Numbered from the stretch's first letter, positions 34,562 through 46,192 are shown. The stretch: 64,000 bases of DNA from Balamuthia mandrillaris (GCA_031835245.1 JAVKOQ010000027.1:55001-119000); one strand, 5' to 3'. The notes: generated by a model from the letters alone, not told the origin. Numbers and translations are program-made.

Positions 34562-36798
34562 TTGCTCCGTTCTCAAATTATTTGCTACGCAGAAGAGCAG
34601 ACGAAGGGGATCAGGCATAAGCACCTTGCCGCAAGCGGTGGAGCTGAAGCGCTCTCTCTCCGAGCGGGAGGCGGAGCAACTCTTGGAAGAGGCCATGGAG
34701 CGGCATGCAGAAAAGAGAAAGGAAATGCTCAAAGGAAAGGACTCCAAAAAGCAGTGGAAGAAAGACTTGAAGAAGGTAGATACTTTGCATTGTTGTTTTC
34801 TTCTCATTGCTCATTTCTTATTTACTACCTCCTTCTTGTTCTTCTTGTTCTTCTCCTTCCTTGCTCTTCTTCATGTCCTTCTTCTCCGTTTGCGTTCTAT
34901 GAGCTCATTTTTTTTCTCCTCTTTGTTCTTCTTCATTCACAGCTCAAGTCAACTGTAAACAAGAAAAATGTAAACCAACCCGTCAACGAGAAGACTGGAC
35001 AAACCCATCTTCACATCGAGTGCATCAAGAACGATCCCAACGATGCCATTGTATCTTATCTGCTCTCGGTGGGAGCAAACGTGAACGCCACAGACAAAGA
35101 CGGTTGGACGTCGTTACATGCCCTTGCCAAGTCTGCTGGTTGCGACGATGACCTCCCTCTCTTTCATATGTTAGGTGCGTATACGTTTCTTTTTTGTTGA
35201 ACATCTCTTTTGTCGCTCTCTCTATCTTTATTCCTTTTGTATTTGTTATAACTGCGTTTGCAGTGGAGGCAGGCGGAGATGTCGGCGCTTCAACCAAAGA
35301 CGGCACCACGGTGCTGCACTACGTGGCCCAACGCAAGCCCAACACTCCCCAAGAGCTCGAGTACACGGAGAATATCATCCGCTATCTCCGTCGCTGCAAA
35401 GCCAACTTCAACGCAGCAAACGCCCAAAAGGAGACGCCCTTACATCACGCCGTCATGAAGGCCAACGCAGCTATGGTCAAGATGATCTTGGCTAATGGAG
35501 GAGACCTCTCCCTTCGAAACCAACAGGGAGCCACAGCCTTGCACTTTGCGGTCATGTCCCAAAATGTGGAGGTGGTTAAGCTGTTGTTGAGTTTGGGAAT
35601 GGATCCAATGGAGACGATGTTTGTTGGAGGGAAGGGCAAGATACAGACGCAGAAGACGGTGGTGGACATCGCGAAGGAGGCTGGCACCGGAGCGAACGGC
35701 AAAGAAATCATTTCTTTATTGGAAGGTTCGGTTTTTGATTGTAGTTTATTCTCCTTCTTCTTCTTCTTCTTCTTCTTCTTCTTCTTCTTCTTCTTCTTCT
35801 TCTTCTTCTTCTTCTTCTTCTTTCTTCTTCGTCTTGTTTTTTTTTCCTTTGCATTTGTTTTGCTTTTGTTTTTTTGCCTTTTCGCTTTTGTTCTCTTTGT
35901 TTTTATAACTTTTTCTGCTTCGATACAAATAGCGGAGTGCGTAGCAAGAGGTCTGGTAGTAATATGCCAACTCTGCGACGGGCAGGGCCATGAAGCGAAA
36001 AACTGTCCTAAGTTTGGCGGCACTCAACAGCAACAACAACCACAACAACCTCCCATGCAATGCCAATGGTGCTTTGGTTGGGGTCATTCCGCTCAATATT
36101 GTCCTCAACGAATGGGCGCTGTCAGCGGAGGCACGGCCATGTACCCACCTCAGCAACAACATCCACCACAAGGAGCACCACCACCAGGTTGGTCGCCTTA
36201 TGGTGGAACGGCTCCTCCTCCTTATGGCCATCATCCAGCTGGTGGCTACATGCCTTATCCTGCTGCTTCGTCCGCTCCTCCAGTGACCCCTTCTTCACAA
36301 GGGGGTTCATCTGCTGCTGTCTCTCCGCCATCTTCGGGAGGAGCTGCAGCCCCTTCTACTGGCGCACCATCTTCAGGAACAGGCAGTAGCGATGGCTTCT
36401 CCTCCTCCTCCTCTTCCGCTTCTACTACTGTATCTTCTCCTCCTTCCTCTTCTGTATCTTCTCCTCCAGCCACTTCAAGTGCGGCGCCACCACAAGCATA
36501 CCAACAAGCGTATCTGTATTACCAGCAACAATACCAATATCCTTATTATCCCCCACAACAATGGTACGCGCCGCCGCCGCAGCAACAGGGATATCCGCCT
36601 CAATACCCTCACCCTCCTGCAATGCCGCCGCAACAACAACAACAATACCCACAAGCTGTTTCCTCCTCTTCCTCCACCTTTTCATCGTCAGCCTCATCTG
36701 CCACCACTGCTGTTGCTGCATGGAATCCGTTTGGCGATGATAGTAACAACAGCCAGACGCCTCCCGCTTCAACAGGAAGTGCTCCTTCTTCCCAGTAA
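34081..36798 (+). CDS. U-box / ankyrin-repeat / CCHC zinc-knuckle protein
   Basis: Five exons: 34081-34416, 34593-34775, 34943-35174, 35264-35725 and 35933-36798. They total 2079 nt (692 residues). A U-box spans residues 12-80 (FEDPISMEIMEDAVIAPCGH, CPCC, LKPNYVLREAI), giving a predicted E2-binding ubiquitin ligase module. A charged coiled coil follows, then about five ankyrin repeats at 190-400 (TGQTHLHIECIK, DGWTSLHAL, KDGTTVLHYVA, KETPLHHAV, QGATALHFAV). Two CCHC knuckles come next: C416-x2-C419-x4-H424-x4-C429 and C448-x2-C451-x4-H456-x4-C461. The last 220 residues are rich in Pro, Gln, Tyr and Ser. Zinc knuckles of this form usually bind single-stranded nucleic acid, so this may be an RNA-linked E3. 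The U-box retains cysteines reminiscent of RING, but not a full RING set. Intron 4 is largely (TTC)n. Confidence 0.88.
35746..35822 (+). repeat. (TTC)n microsatellite in intron
   Basis: About 75 bp of uninterrupted TTC on the sense strand in intron 4 of the U-box/ankyrin gene. Confidence 0.95.
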
Positions 36799-36918
36799 TC
36801 GTTTAAAATAAAACAAACCACAAGTGAAGGAATGCATCGCTCCTAAATGACATTCCACCCGCTTTCTCCTGAGTTAAGCTGGGCCTTCCATAGTGTTTTG
36901 TGCGTTCGTTTAAATTTC

Positions 36919-37772
36919 TCACCTTCGATGTCGTTTCTGCTTCTGCGCAACAAAGAAGGAGCAAGGTCGTCCATCTGAGATGCCTCTTACTTCATCCAAC
37001 AGTATTTCCCATCGCACTTCCTCCTCTTTTTCGTTCCACGCTCTAATCATGGCCGCCAGCTCTCCTTCCTCCAACAAGTGCTTCTTGCTTCTGGGTCGAC
37101 CCCATCGCTCGCTCCCTTCCATAAATGTGTGATACATCAACACTCCGTTCGCCTTCACCATTTCCCCCAAAACTGGCATCAACGGTCGATGCAAGTACCG
37201 AGCTACATTCACCAAATCGAACTGCTCCTTCCAGGACCGGAGCAAACTCTCTCCTTCTCCTCCTTCTTTTTCAATGTCCTGGCAAGCGAGTGTTTCCAGG
37301 CGATCCTCCACGCCATGGTCTCTGGCAAAGAGGCGCAGCCGATCCAAGTGGCGTTGGATGTAGTCCACCCCACTGACCTTCCATCGACCGCGCATCGCAA
37401 GGAAGACCACATCGCGACCGCCTCCACATGCTATGTCAATTGCTCTCCAGAAAGAAGATGACGAAGAGGAAGCAGCAGGATCTTTCTGTTGAAGTAACTC
37501 TTCTACGCGAGAGATCATGTCGCCGAGAAGAGGAGAAGGCAACCATAAGGTCTTTGTTTTCATGCCTTCTTCTATCCATTCTGTCACAGATGCTCTCTCC
37601 ACTTTCTCTTCTTCGTCGTTGTTCTCTTCTTCGTCATCGTCTCCGGGAAGAGTGAGACAATAGGCTGGGTTGATGAGGTACCCGATGTCTTTGAGGGTGG
37701 CTGTGGCCTCCTCAACTTGTTGGCGGCTACCCACCAAACCCAATTCTGTGTGCTAAAGGATAGAAAGTTAAA

Positions 37773-37813
<41 letters not shown>

Positions 37814-38051
37814 GAACAAGAGAGGAAGAAACAAGAGGAAGAGGAAGAGGAAGAGGAAGAGGAAGAGGAAGAGGAAGAGAAGAGGAAGAGGAAGAGGAAG
37901 AGGAAGAGGAAGAGGAAGAGGAAGAGGAAGAGGAAGAGGAAGAGGAAGAGGAAGAGGAAGAGGAAGAGGAAGAGGAAGAGGGGCAAAGAGAGAACAAGAG
38001 AGAGAGAGAGAGAGAGAGACAGGAAGAGGGAGCAAAGCGAGAACAAGAGAG

Positions 38052-38088
<37 letters not shown>

Positions 38089-38479
38089 AACGAAGAGGAA
38101 GAAAAAGATAGGGAAGACGAAAGCGAACGGCTTACTCGTGGTGGAAGCTCGTGCACTGTCGTTATATTGTTGACGTTAGTGACGCGCTTCATTGTTGAAG
38201 AAGAAAGAGGCGCAGAAGGAAACTTACTTCGGTCGTGCAGTTGATGAAAAGGTATGGAAGTGCTTCCTCGCAGGTGTGCCATCGCAAACTCTTGTTGCGG
38301 CCGCAAATCCACCAACGCTCCTCCTAATGTTTCAATACGATTATTTAAGCGTGTTTGTTGCTTTTTTTTAAAAAAAATTCCATACCTTTGCAAAGCCAAG
38401 ATACTACCGCTTCAGAAGCGGCAAGAAGGAGGGAAGAAGGAACTAGCCGGCTTCTGGCTGTGGTGGTGGTGGTGGCCAT
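36919..38479 (-). CDS. Degenerate rhodanese domain fused to SAM-dependent methyltransferase
   Basis: Four exons: 38479-38386, 38323-38228, 38155-38136 and 37752-36919. They total 1044 nt (347 residues). Residues 1-105 look like a rhodanese: ALVDLRPQQEFAMAHLRGS, IPFHQL, ELPPR, then VEEATATLKDIGY. Where the catalytic Cys loop is expected the sequence reads TELGLVGSRQQ, so the nucleophile is absent. From about residue 150 there is a class I methyltransferase with motif I DIACGGGRDVVFLA, then VSGVDYIQRHLDRL and FDLVNVARYLHRPL. The same pairing occurs in rhodanese/methyltransferase proteins of other eukaryotes and bacteria; the methyl acceptor is unknown. The 20-nt third exon rests on splice signals and ELPPR similarity and should be checked. 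It converges with the U-box/ankyrin gene, with 120 bp between stops. Intron 3 is a large GA/GAAGAG array. Confidence 0.8.
37770..38095 (-). repeat. (CT)n / (CTCTTC)n microsatellite in methyltransferase intron 3
   Basis: On the plus strand: GA repeats, then about 140 bp of GAAGAG, then further GA repeats. On the sense strand of the host gene this is a pyrimidine tract. Confidence 0.95.
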
Positions 38480-39027
38480 CTTTCCTTCTCTCTTTGTTGG
38501 GTGGCGGCTGTTGCCAAATACTATCAACAACGTGGGTTGGCGGCGCCAAAAAGTATCAATTACTATATTTCGGGTCGACCCAAGAAAGGGATTTTGTCGA
38601 CAGTGAAATATGTCGGGTCGACACTAAAGCGGAGCAATGAATTTTTGTCGACGTGAAGATCTCTGCTAGAGATCAGTAGTGATGAGACAAAGAAAAAGAC
38701 AACAGGAATGGCCTTTTTATGGTAAGATAAAGCCTCTGTTTTGATTTTTGATTGGTGGTTTGAAACTTTCAGTAACCGATCAAAGCATTGAGCTGCTTTA
38801 GTCGACACAGAATAACTGGGTTGGACTCCCACACCCTGTCGATGGGCATTCAGAGGGATGGGGGGATTCAATGAGATGGAGCGAAGCTTCGCTCCTGAGG
38901 GGGTACGAAGGAATCGGTCGGGCAACCGATGGCGGCGCAGCCCTTTCCGTTCGGATCGTTGCTGTCACGCCGCCCTCCTCGAAAATCTGGGAGTGACTAG
39001 TCTCCGGAGGAGCATGTTGATGGGGAA
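38480..39027. promoter_or_regulatory. Divergent promoter region with repeat and clustered GTCGAC sites
   Basis: Region between the methyltransferase (-) and glycosyltransferase (+) genes. It contains the 102-bp repeat copy B (38701-38802). GTCGAC hexamers lie at 38574, 38596, 38617, 38647 and 38801, a strong local cluster. The motif TGTCGGGTCGACAC at about 38611 recurs near 63037. Confidence 0.5.
38701..38802 (+). repeat. Dispersed 102-bp repeat, copy B
   Basis: Same length and near-identical to 23006-23107, from AACAGGAATGGCC to GCTTTAGT. It is about 220 bp upstream of the methyltransferase ATG, nearly the same distance as copy A from the transporter ATG. Confidence 0.85.
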
Positions 39028-39703
39028 ATGACCAGACAGCGCTGCACGGTTGTGGTCTTGGCCTTCCTATGGACCTTGTTTGTTTTGTGGACAGGCCGCC
39101 CAGAGAGGAGCTCAGACGCCTCTACCTATCAAGCAACTTCCGTGCAACTACAAGCCTTAAAGCAGACGCTAAAGAGGTTGTGGCGCGTTCACAAGGACCA
39201 AGACACGGCAATGGGTTCTCGTCGGCCAGAAGGAGGAACTCTACCAAGACGCCTGCTTCTCGGTTCGTTCCTTTCGAAAGCACACCCAACATCAAAACTT
39301 TACCTTGGTCACCGACGAGTTTGGAGTGTCTCTCTTTCGCGGACGAACCCATCGGTGGTGCGAAGGAGCCTTTAATCAGGTCATCAACATCCATGACACC
39401 GACTTTAGAGATGAGGCACGGCGCATCCAGCCGCTCAAGGTTAGGAGCTTTCAACTGTCGCCTTATAGGGCCACAGTGTTTTTGGATCCTGACACGATGG
39501 CTTGTGGAGACGTGGACGAGATGTTCGGCCTTTTGGAGTATCTTGACTTGGCTGCAGCTTACGCTCCAGGTACACCAAAGGTTTTTTTGCTATATAGGCG
39601 TTTTTATGTATCTTACTTTGTGTTCATTCTCGCAACCAAGGTAGAGATCATTGGTGGTGAAGGTCCCATCAAAGCTGTCTTTCCAGAAATAAACACAGGT
39701 TCT

Positions 39704-39743
<40 letters not shown>

Positions 39744-40360
39744 CCTCTCTGTGTTCACTTAACATTTTATTCTCCATACGAAAGGAGTGCTAGCTTACAG
39801 AGACACAGAGGCAACTCGTCGGTTGTTCCAAACATGGGACTACATCACGTCGAACAGCCCAAACCGGATGGACCAGCCGGCGTTCCGTGTGGCATTGTTG
39901 GGGGAGAGGAACGTACGTTTTCACGTCCTGCTTCCAGAGTTCATGTGCCGTTTCACTGCCAACAGATGTGGTACCACCGTGATGATGCAGGGCCTCAACC
40001 CTGTCCAAAAGCTACCTGCAGTTCCTTGTGGGATCATCCATTCCAAACGGATCCAAAAAGATGTCGAACCTTTCCCTTCCGACCTTAACTTGGTTGCGTA
40101 AGCATCTCACAAAGAATAGAAATAATGGAGCAAGGAAGCCTATTGCCTCTCTCTCTCTCTCTCTATCTCTCTTTGTCCATCTCTGTCTCTCTCGCTCTTT
40201 CTCTCTGTTCAACATTCCAAACATGTCCGACACAACCACACCCACGATAAGGAGGCCGATCCTCCGCCTGCCTGAACCGGTTCCGGCAGCAAGTTCAGCC
40301 TCTGGTAGTATCATAACCCCGTCCCAAGCTTTCACCCAACCGAGGATCGGGATGAGGTGA
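39028..40360 (+). CDS. Type II membrane glycosyltransferase (DxD; frame break in exon 1)
   Basis: Exons: 39028-39580, 39641-39698, 39785-40097 and 40252-40360. The N-terminus has a signal anchor (VVVLAFLWTLFVLW) after a short cytosolic TRQR, typical of Golgi glycosyltransferases. The catalytic part reads WVLVGQKEELYQDACFSVRS, LVTDEFGVSLF, LKVRSFQLSPY, FLDPDTMACGDVDEMF (DxD-type nucleotide-sugar site) and INTGVLAYRDT. This resembles GT8/GT77-like nucleotide-diphospho-sugar transferases; donor and acceptor are unknown. The frame of the anchor and that of the catalytic domain differ by one base, with the switch between 39160 and 39215. This could be a sequencing indel, a real lesion, or an implausibly short 19-nt GT-AG intron (39173-39191). 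The last exon uses the strong donor GTAAGC at 40098; without that splice the protein ends at 40101. Confidence 0.7.
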
Positions 40361-40496
40361 TGGTTTGTGGAAGCATGCCTGTTTTGACCATTCCATCTGC
40401 CCTATATTACTTCGTTATAGCTTTCATTTATTCCGATTGGAGCAAAGGCCTATAGCCTTTGCAGAAAGAAGGAGGAGAGCAAGGAAGGGGCGCGCC
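40361..40496. promoter_or_regulatory. Short intergenic region before EF-hand gene
   Basis: Only 136 bp separate the glycosyltransferase stop from the EF-hand ATG on the same strand. No clear core promoter motif was found. Confidence 0.3.
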
Positions 40497-40873
40497 ATGG
40501 GCAACAAAGTGAGCAAAGCGGAGGTCGAGTCGCTTCAAGAGGAAACAAAGCGTGCGTTCCTTTTTTTTTATTTGAAGGAATGTGCTGTGTGTGTGAACCT
40601 TTTGGAAAAAAAAAAACAAAACACCAGTTTCGCCAAAACAGATCAAACAGCTGGAGAAGGCCTTTGCCAAGGTTGCCCGCAATGACAAACGCGTGTCCAA
40701 ACGGGACTTCAAAGTCGTCATCGGGGAGGTCTTCAAAACGCAGGACTCTACCCTCGTTCAAACCATCTTCAACATGTTCGACAGCAACCAAAGCGGGTTG
40801 GTTTGTTTGGTTTTCGATCTCTTCTTCTTCTTCGTCGCGATGATCTCCAAAAACAGAGAGAGAGGGAGAGAGA

Positions 40874-40919
<46 letters not shown>

Positions 40920-41527
40920 CAAACTCCTCTTTTACTCGCTTCTTTGAAAAAAAACAAACAAAACCAGGGACATAGACTTTAGAGAGTTCGTTTTGGCGAT
41001 CGGCTTTCTCAACAACACGCAACTGGAAGACGCCGTTGACTTGTCGTTTCGTTGTCTGGACTTGAATAGAGGTTCTCTTCCTCCTCTTCTCTTTTTTTTT
41101 TCTCTTTCTTCTTTCTTCTTTCTTCTTTCTTCTTGCTTACAAACTCCCTTAAGATGGCACCATCTCAAAGCAAGAGATGAGAGAGTGCATTCGACTGCAG
41201 TGGCAAATCCGAAAACATCTCAACCTCCTCTCCTCGTCCTCGCAGCCCGTTGCCCTGGGACAGGTTTGGTGCTTCTTGCTTCGTTTCTCTGCTGAACAAA
41301 ACAGAACAACTAAAACAAACAACATAAAAAAGGTGTCGTTAGTGTGGTCGGATACGCCTCGCATCAATGCGGAGGCGGATGAGCTCTTTGCCAAGCTGGA
41401 CGCCGATGGGGATGGCTCCATCACCAAAGAGGAGTTCATGGCGGCCGTCCAAAGAGATCCACAGCTCAAGGCAAAGATAGAGAGCTTGTTGCTAAAGTCC
41501 CAAACCGAAAAAATATTTCAGCTGTAA
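40497..41527 (+). CDS. Myristoylated EF-hand calcium sensor (calcineurin B/NCS/CBL-like)
   Basis: Five exons: 40497-40551, 40628-40796, 40968-41071, 41154-41263 and 41333-41527. They total 633 nt (210 residues). The N-terminus MGNKVSKAE fits an N-myristoylation signal (Gly2, Ser6). EF-hand loops are visible: DSNQSGDIDFRE, DLNRDGTISKQE, and the best one DADGDGSITKEE near the C-terminus. The first hand is degenerate. Length and layout fit the calcineurin B, neuronal calcium sensor or CBL group of membrane-associated Ca2+ switches; the partner is not readable. Intron 2 contains a GA tract on the sense strand, the opposite polarity to nearly all other introns in the window. Confidence 0.88.
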
Positions 41528-41640
41528 AATAAAAGAAAGAAAAAGAAAGAAAAGAAAAGAAAATACAAAGTTTAACAAAAAAATAAAGAACAGAAAAGAA
41601 AAAAGCTTTTAGAAGAAAGGAGGTGAAGCGAAGCGTTCGG

Positions 41641-43320
41641 TTAGCCGAGATGAGAAGAAGCGAATGCGGAAAGATGCGGTCGTTGGTGCTGAAGTTGAAG
41701 TGATGACAAAGAGGAAGGTTGAAAAAGAGAAGAGGGAGAACGATGAGAGGAAGACGAAGAAGCAGCAGAAGAATAGGATGAGGAGGAAGATGGCGTAAAC
41801 AGAGAAGAATGGTGGTGGGAATGTTGAGGATGAGATGACGAGGAAGATGAACCGCCACTTGAAGTTGAAGAAGATTTGGAAGCGAACAGATGTTTGAACA
41901 GATTTTCTACGGATCGCTTTAACTCTTTGTAGCTGTAGTTCGGAAGGAGAGAAAGAAAGAAGAAAACAAAAGAAAGCAATGAAAACAAATATTAAAAAAG
42001 CATAAAATAGCAGAAGAACAGAACAACGAAGGAAAGAAAACCGAAAAGATGCAACAAGGATGGAGGAAATACCTGACAACAAGAATTGTCGTCTCATCCT
42101 GACTAGTAAGCGCTATCCTTTCCTCCATTCCAACATCCAACTTGTTCAAACAATCCACCACATGAGCAAAGTCGACCATCGTTGTCGGTTGTTGTTGTTC
42201 GTTTGTTGTTTGCTGCCGTTGTTGTTGAAAGATATAAGAGTGAAAGAGTTTGAGAAGAAAGTAATCTCCTCCTATTTCGGTCCAAGCGGGCTCCTTCTCG
42301 AACTCTGGTCTGTCGTGGATGAAGTTCAACTTCACCAATAAACGGAACAACCGGCCGTTCTCCAGTTCTTTGGCTAATTCGCCTTCGAGCGCGTCGTTAT
42401 AGCTGTTTGTATTTTTACCAGCAGGAATTAGAAAAAGAAACAGAAAACAGAGAAACAAACTGATAAAAAATAAAAACAGATAAAAAATAAAAACAGATAC
42501 AAAAAAAAAACATAAACCCAGTAAACTATACCAATGAAGGCTTTCCATTTCATCAAAAGCATGTTCAGCAATCATGGCCACAAGCGTGTGAACGTTCGGA
42601 TAGTCTGCGGAAGATGGCTGATGCAACAGACGAAATATCATGTCCTTGAAGTGAGGAGAATAGTGCATGCCAACGTAGTCGAGCGCTTCCGCCACGTTGT
42701 CGATGGCAGAAAGGGAACTGCACGCCAAACAAAGCATCGTCTTTCCAAGTGATATCAAATCTTCTTTCTGTAAGTTTAGTATTTTTGTGTTTTTATTGTT
42801 ATAGTTATTTTGTTAAGAAAGAGGAAAATGAAAACAATAAGAATGAAGAGGTAAAAACCTGAAAGTTTGCAACGTCGTTTTCTCTATTTCCTTGATAGTT
42901 GATAACATCAAAAATGCCACAACAGTTCAAGCGGATTCTTGTGGTTATAAAAAGCAAGTAAAGGATGTGTAAACATCAGGATGGTAAAGCAGAAAAGAAA
43001 AGAAATCAAAGAAAGGAATAAACAAACCTGTTCTTTCCAGTAATGATGATCTTCGAAAGGTCAACAGTGCGAGCATAAAGTCCATTGTCATGAATCAACC
43101 TCAAGGCCGACACTAATTGCGTGAAATAGCTCATCAAAACGGGTTCCGGTATGTACAATCCAGTTGCTCCTCCCAATGGCTCAGCTCGTATATAATGTCG
43201 TCTCTCCAAAGTCTCCGCAGTTGGATGGAAGTCATATACAAATATCAAACCTAAAGAAAAATAACAAGAAAAAGTTCAGAAATAAAACAGAAAGAGCTAT
43301 TACACATCCAGGAGAAGAGA

Positions 43321-43366
<46 letters not shown>

Positions 43367-44403
43367 CAGAGAGAGAAGGAAAACGAGAGAATAAGGAGAG
43401 AATTCGTACAAGCGCTATCAAAGTCTTTGCTGAGGAAAACATCCCTAAGGGTGACGATATTAGGGTGTTGAATGTACATTTTCCATATTTCTACAGCGGA
43501 GAGCGCAAACTTGTTCGTCAAACGAAAACCCTCCAACCTACACAAGGCGTAAGGCAGACCGTCCATTGAACTAATAGCTTTGTAAAAGTGGACCACACTT
43601 CCACTAAACATTGTTCGTTTGGCACGAAGATGCCGCAAAGACGAAGAAGAGGAAGATGAAGAAGAGGATGAGGAAAGTGAATAAGGATCGTCCAAAGGGA
43701 AGAGGGAATGATAAGGTCCTGCTGTTTCTGGAATGGACTTGAAGCGTTCGTCTTCATCGTTAGGGTCAAGCTGAACCATGACCGCCGAGTTCTTTTTGAG
43801 AAAGTCTTGCCGCAAAGACTCTGATATGAAGAAGGACTGAATGTTCCTCTTTCGAAGTTGCTGCTGCTGTTGATGTCTTGACAAGCCGGTCATCGAGTGA
43901 TGTGGCAGCACTGAGGAGTGCGCAGGGTGAGGATGCAGGACTGTTGGTTGGTGACGATGGTGATGAGGCAGGGAAGAGGGAATGTGAGGAGGAAGCTGGT
44001 GAGCGTGAATTGAGTGCACGGAAGGAGGCAGCGATGCTGAATAGTGTGGAAGATGGCGCTCATCAGATCCCTGCAGTTGTTCGATGCAAAAGAGAGAGTG
44101 AGAGAGTGAGCAAGGAGCAGAGAGCAGAGAGCAGAGAGAAAGCAGAGAAGAAGAGAAGAAGAGAATACTGTACGCCATAAAAGTAGGTAGTGCCACGGTG
44201 AGTAACGGCACTGGTGGGTGCAGTGGGGCTTGCACTGCCGGTAGCCATGGAAGAAGGCGTAGCGGCAGCAGAGGAGGCTGCTGTCTTAGGGATGAAGCTT
44301 TTTGGAGTGTATTCCTTGTTTGCAGGTTTTTAAAGCAAGCGTGAGAAGCCAAAGAGATGAAAAAAGGGAGAAAACAAGAGAGCGAGCGAGAGAGAACGCG
44401 GGA

Positions 44404-44456
<53 letters not shown>

Positions 44457-44594
44457 GAGTACTCGGCTGATGGGAAGGAGTTGTGACTTGCTCCGCGTGG
44501 TTGGTTGCGAGCCCTCGCCACCACCCCTTCCACCAAGTCCAAGTTGTGAGGCAGCAGAGCTCAACGAAGAAACAGAATCAGAGCTGCCGCTCAT
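41641..44594 (-). CDS. PAN3: PAN3, regulatory subunit of the PAN2-PAN3 poly(A) nuclease
   Basis: Eight exons: 44594-44463, 44314-44174, 44070-43410, 43250-43028, 42937-42859, 42767-42532, 42402-42073 and 41932-41641. They total 2094 nt (697 residues). Motifs follow PAN3 through the pseudokinase: YHSLFPLD, DGLPYALCRLEGFRLTNKFA, QHPNIVTLRDVF, FVYDFHPTAETL, LIHDNGLYART, KIIITGKNRIRLNCCGIFDV and DLISLGKTMLCLAC. They continue through the coiled coil and C-terminal domain: YNDALEGELAKELENGRLF, RPEFEKEP, LLKLFHSYIF, HVVDCLNKLD and YKELKRSVE. It positions PAN2 on mRNA poly(A) tails via PABP. An EYTPKSFIPK segment near residue 45 fits the PAM2-like/N-terminal motif region. I see no N-terminal CCCH finger, which human and yeast PAN3 have. 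Ser-rich inserts and a Ser/His tail are lineage-specific. Confidence 0.95.
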
Positions 44595-44730
44595 TCTTCT
44601 TTACGTCAACAGCGGGGTAGAAAAAAAAAATTCGATCAGTGTTTGTGAACTTCGTCAAAAATTAGAACTGCAAAAAAAAAATTCGTGAAAGGAACAGCAA
44701 CCAACCTTCTTCACCTCACCCAAGCAAAAC

Positions 44731-44774
<44 letters not shown>

Positions 44775-45324
44775 AATCAAAGATCCGTTTCTTCTTTCGC
44801 TCCTCTCCACCTTTTTTTTTTCGTTTGTTGTTCCGTTGGTCGACAGAAAGTCATTTTTACGTGATCTTGAATGAATGATTCGATCGTTGCCTCGAACACC
44901 AATCAAAATTCGTACAATGGATCGCTGAGCGAACAGGATTGGCCAGTATACGATCTTCGTTGATCTTCCCTTCGAAGGGAGAGGAGAGAGGAGAGGAGAG
45001 AGAGAGAGCAGAGAGCAAAGAGCAGAGGCAGAGAGCAGAGAGCAGAGCAGAAGGAGAGAGCAGAGGCAGAGGCAGAGGGGCAGAGCAGAGGCAGAGAGCA
45101 GAGAGCAGAGGCAGAGGCAGAGGCAGAGCAGAGCAGAAGAGGCAGGAGGCAGAGAGCAGAGAGCAGAGGCAGAGGCAGAGGCAGAGAGAGGCAGAAGCAG
45201 AGAGCAGGCAGAGAGAGAAAAGAGAGAAAGAGAGAGCTGCAAGTCATAGAAGAGCTTCAGAAGGCCTTGCTGTTCTACATTGGTGGTTTGTTTTTTGTAC
45301 ATAACAACTTGGGTGTTGTTGCCT
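44595..45324. other. Intergenic purine-rich tandem repeats
   Basis: Between PAN3 (start) and seipin (stop), both minus strand. A (GA)n tract lies at about 44731-44771. About 260 bp of irregular GAGAGCAGAGGCA repeats lie at about 44978-45236. A GTCGAC lies at about 44839. Open frames here are repeat-derived and not supported. Confidence 0.6.
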
Positions 45325-46192
45325 TTATTTTCTGTCGTCTTCGGCGTCGCTGAAGGTGCCAACACCAGCAGCCAATCGTTCAAGTTCTTGCTGTCTCTCC
45401 TCCTCTTTGTCTTCCTCTTCTTCTTCCTCTTCCACCTCCTCTTCCTCATCTTCATCCTCTTCTCCTTCTTCTATGTCTTCCAGTGAGTCAGTAGGACTTG
45501 TTGCCGCTTTTGCCTCTCTTTCTCTTTCTTCTTGTTGTTGCTCCGTTGGTTGAATTGTTGCTTCTCCTCCTTCTTCTTCTGTATCACTCTCATAGCCATC
45601 TCTTTCGACCATCACTCCCTCTGCTTCTTCTCTGTCCTTCTCCTCTTCTTCTTCACTCTCACTTCCAGGCAACATTGGAGTTCTTTTTCTTACGTCTCTT
45701 TCTTCGCCTTCTTTCTCTTTTCCTTTTGCGATTCTCTTTCTCGTTTCCCTTTCCACCACCAGCCGTAAAGGCATTGGCTTCAACGTCTTGGTTGCAGCAG
45801 CTTCTCGCTTTCTTCTCTCCTCTTCCATCTCATCTGCCGTTTGTTTGGCAAAGAAACGGACCAACAACCACGTGAATACCACCACAACCGTCTCCATGAA
45901 GAAGATGAACGGTATGAAGAGCGTCATCGAAGTGAAGAACCAATTGTAGCAGAAATAACTGTTTTTTTTACAACAAAAAAAATTGTAGTTAGAACAACAT
46001 CTTAAAAATGCAAGAAGTGACACGAAACAAGAAAAGGAGAGAGAGAGAGAACCTTAGTCCGTAGAGTTGAGCTTCTATGTAGAGAGTACTTGAATAGACT
46101 TGAACATTTGTCTTTGAAAGGGTTACTCTGGCTATCCCAAATGGCGTTATCTAAAAAGAGCAAAATATACAATAAGCAAAAATTGAGGAGGA

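Noticed and set aside
40099-40101. TAA as the glycosyltransferase stop
   Set aside because: It is part of a strong GTAAGC donor followed by a CT-rich intron and an in-phase exon, so the spliced ending is preferred; not excluded without RNA data.
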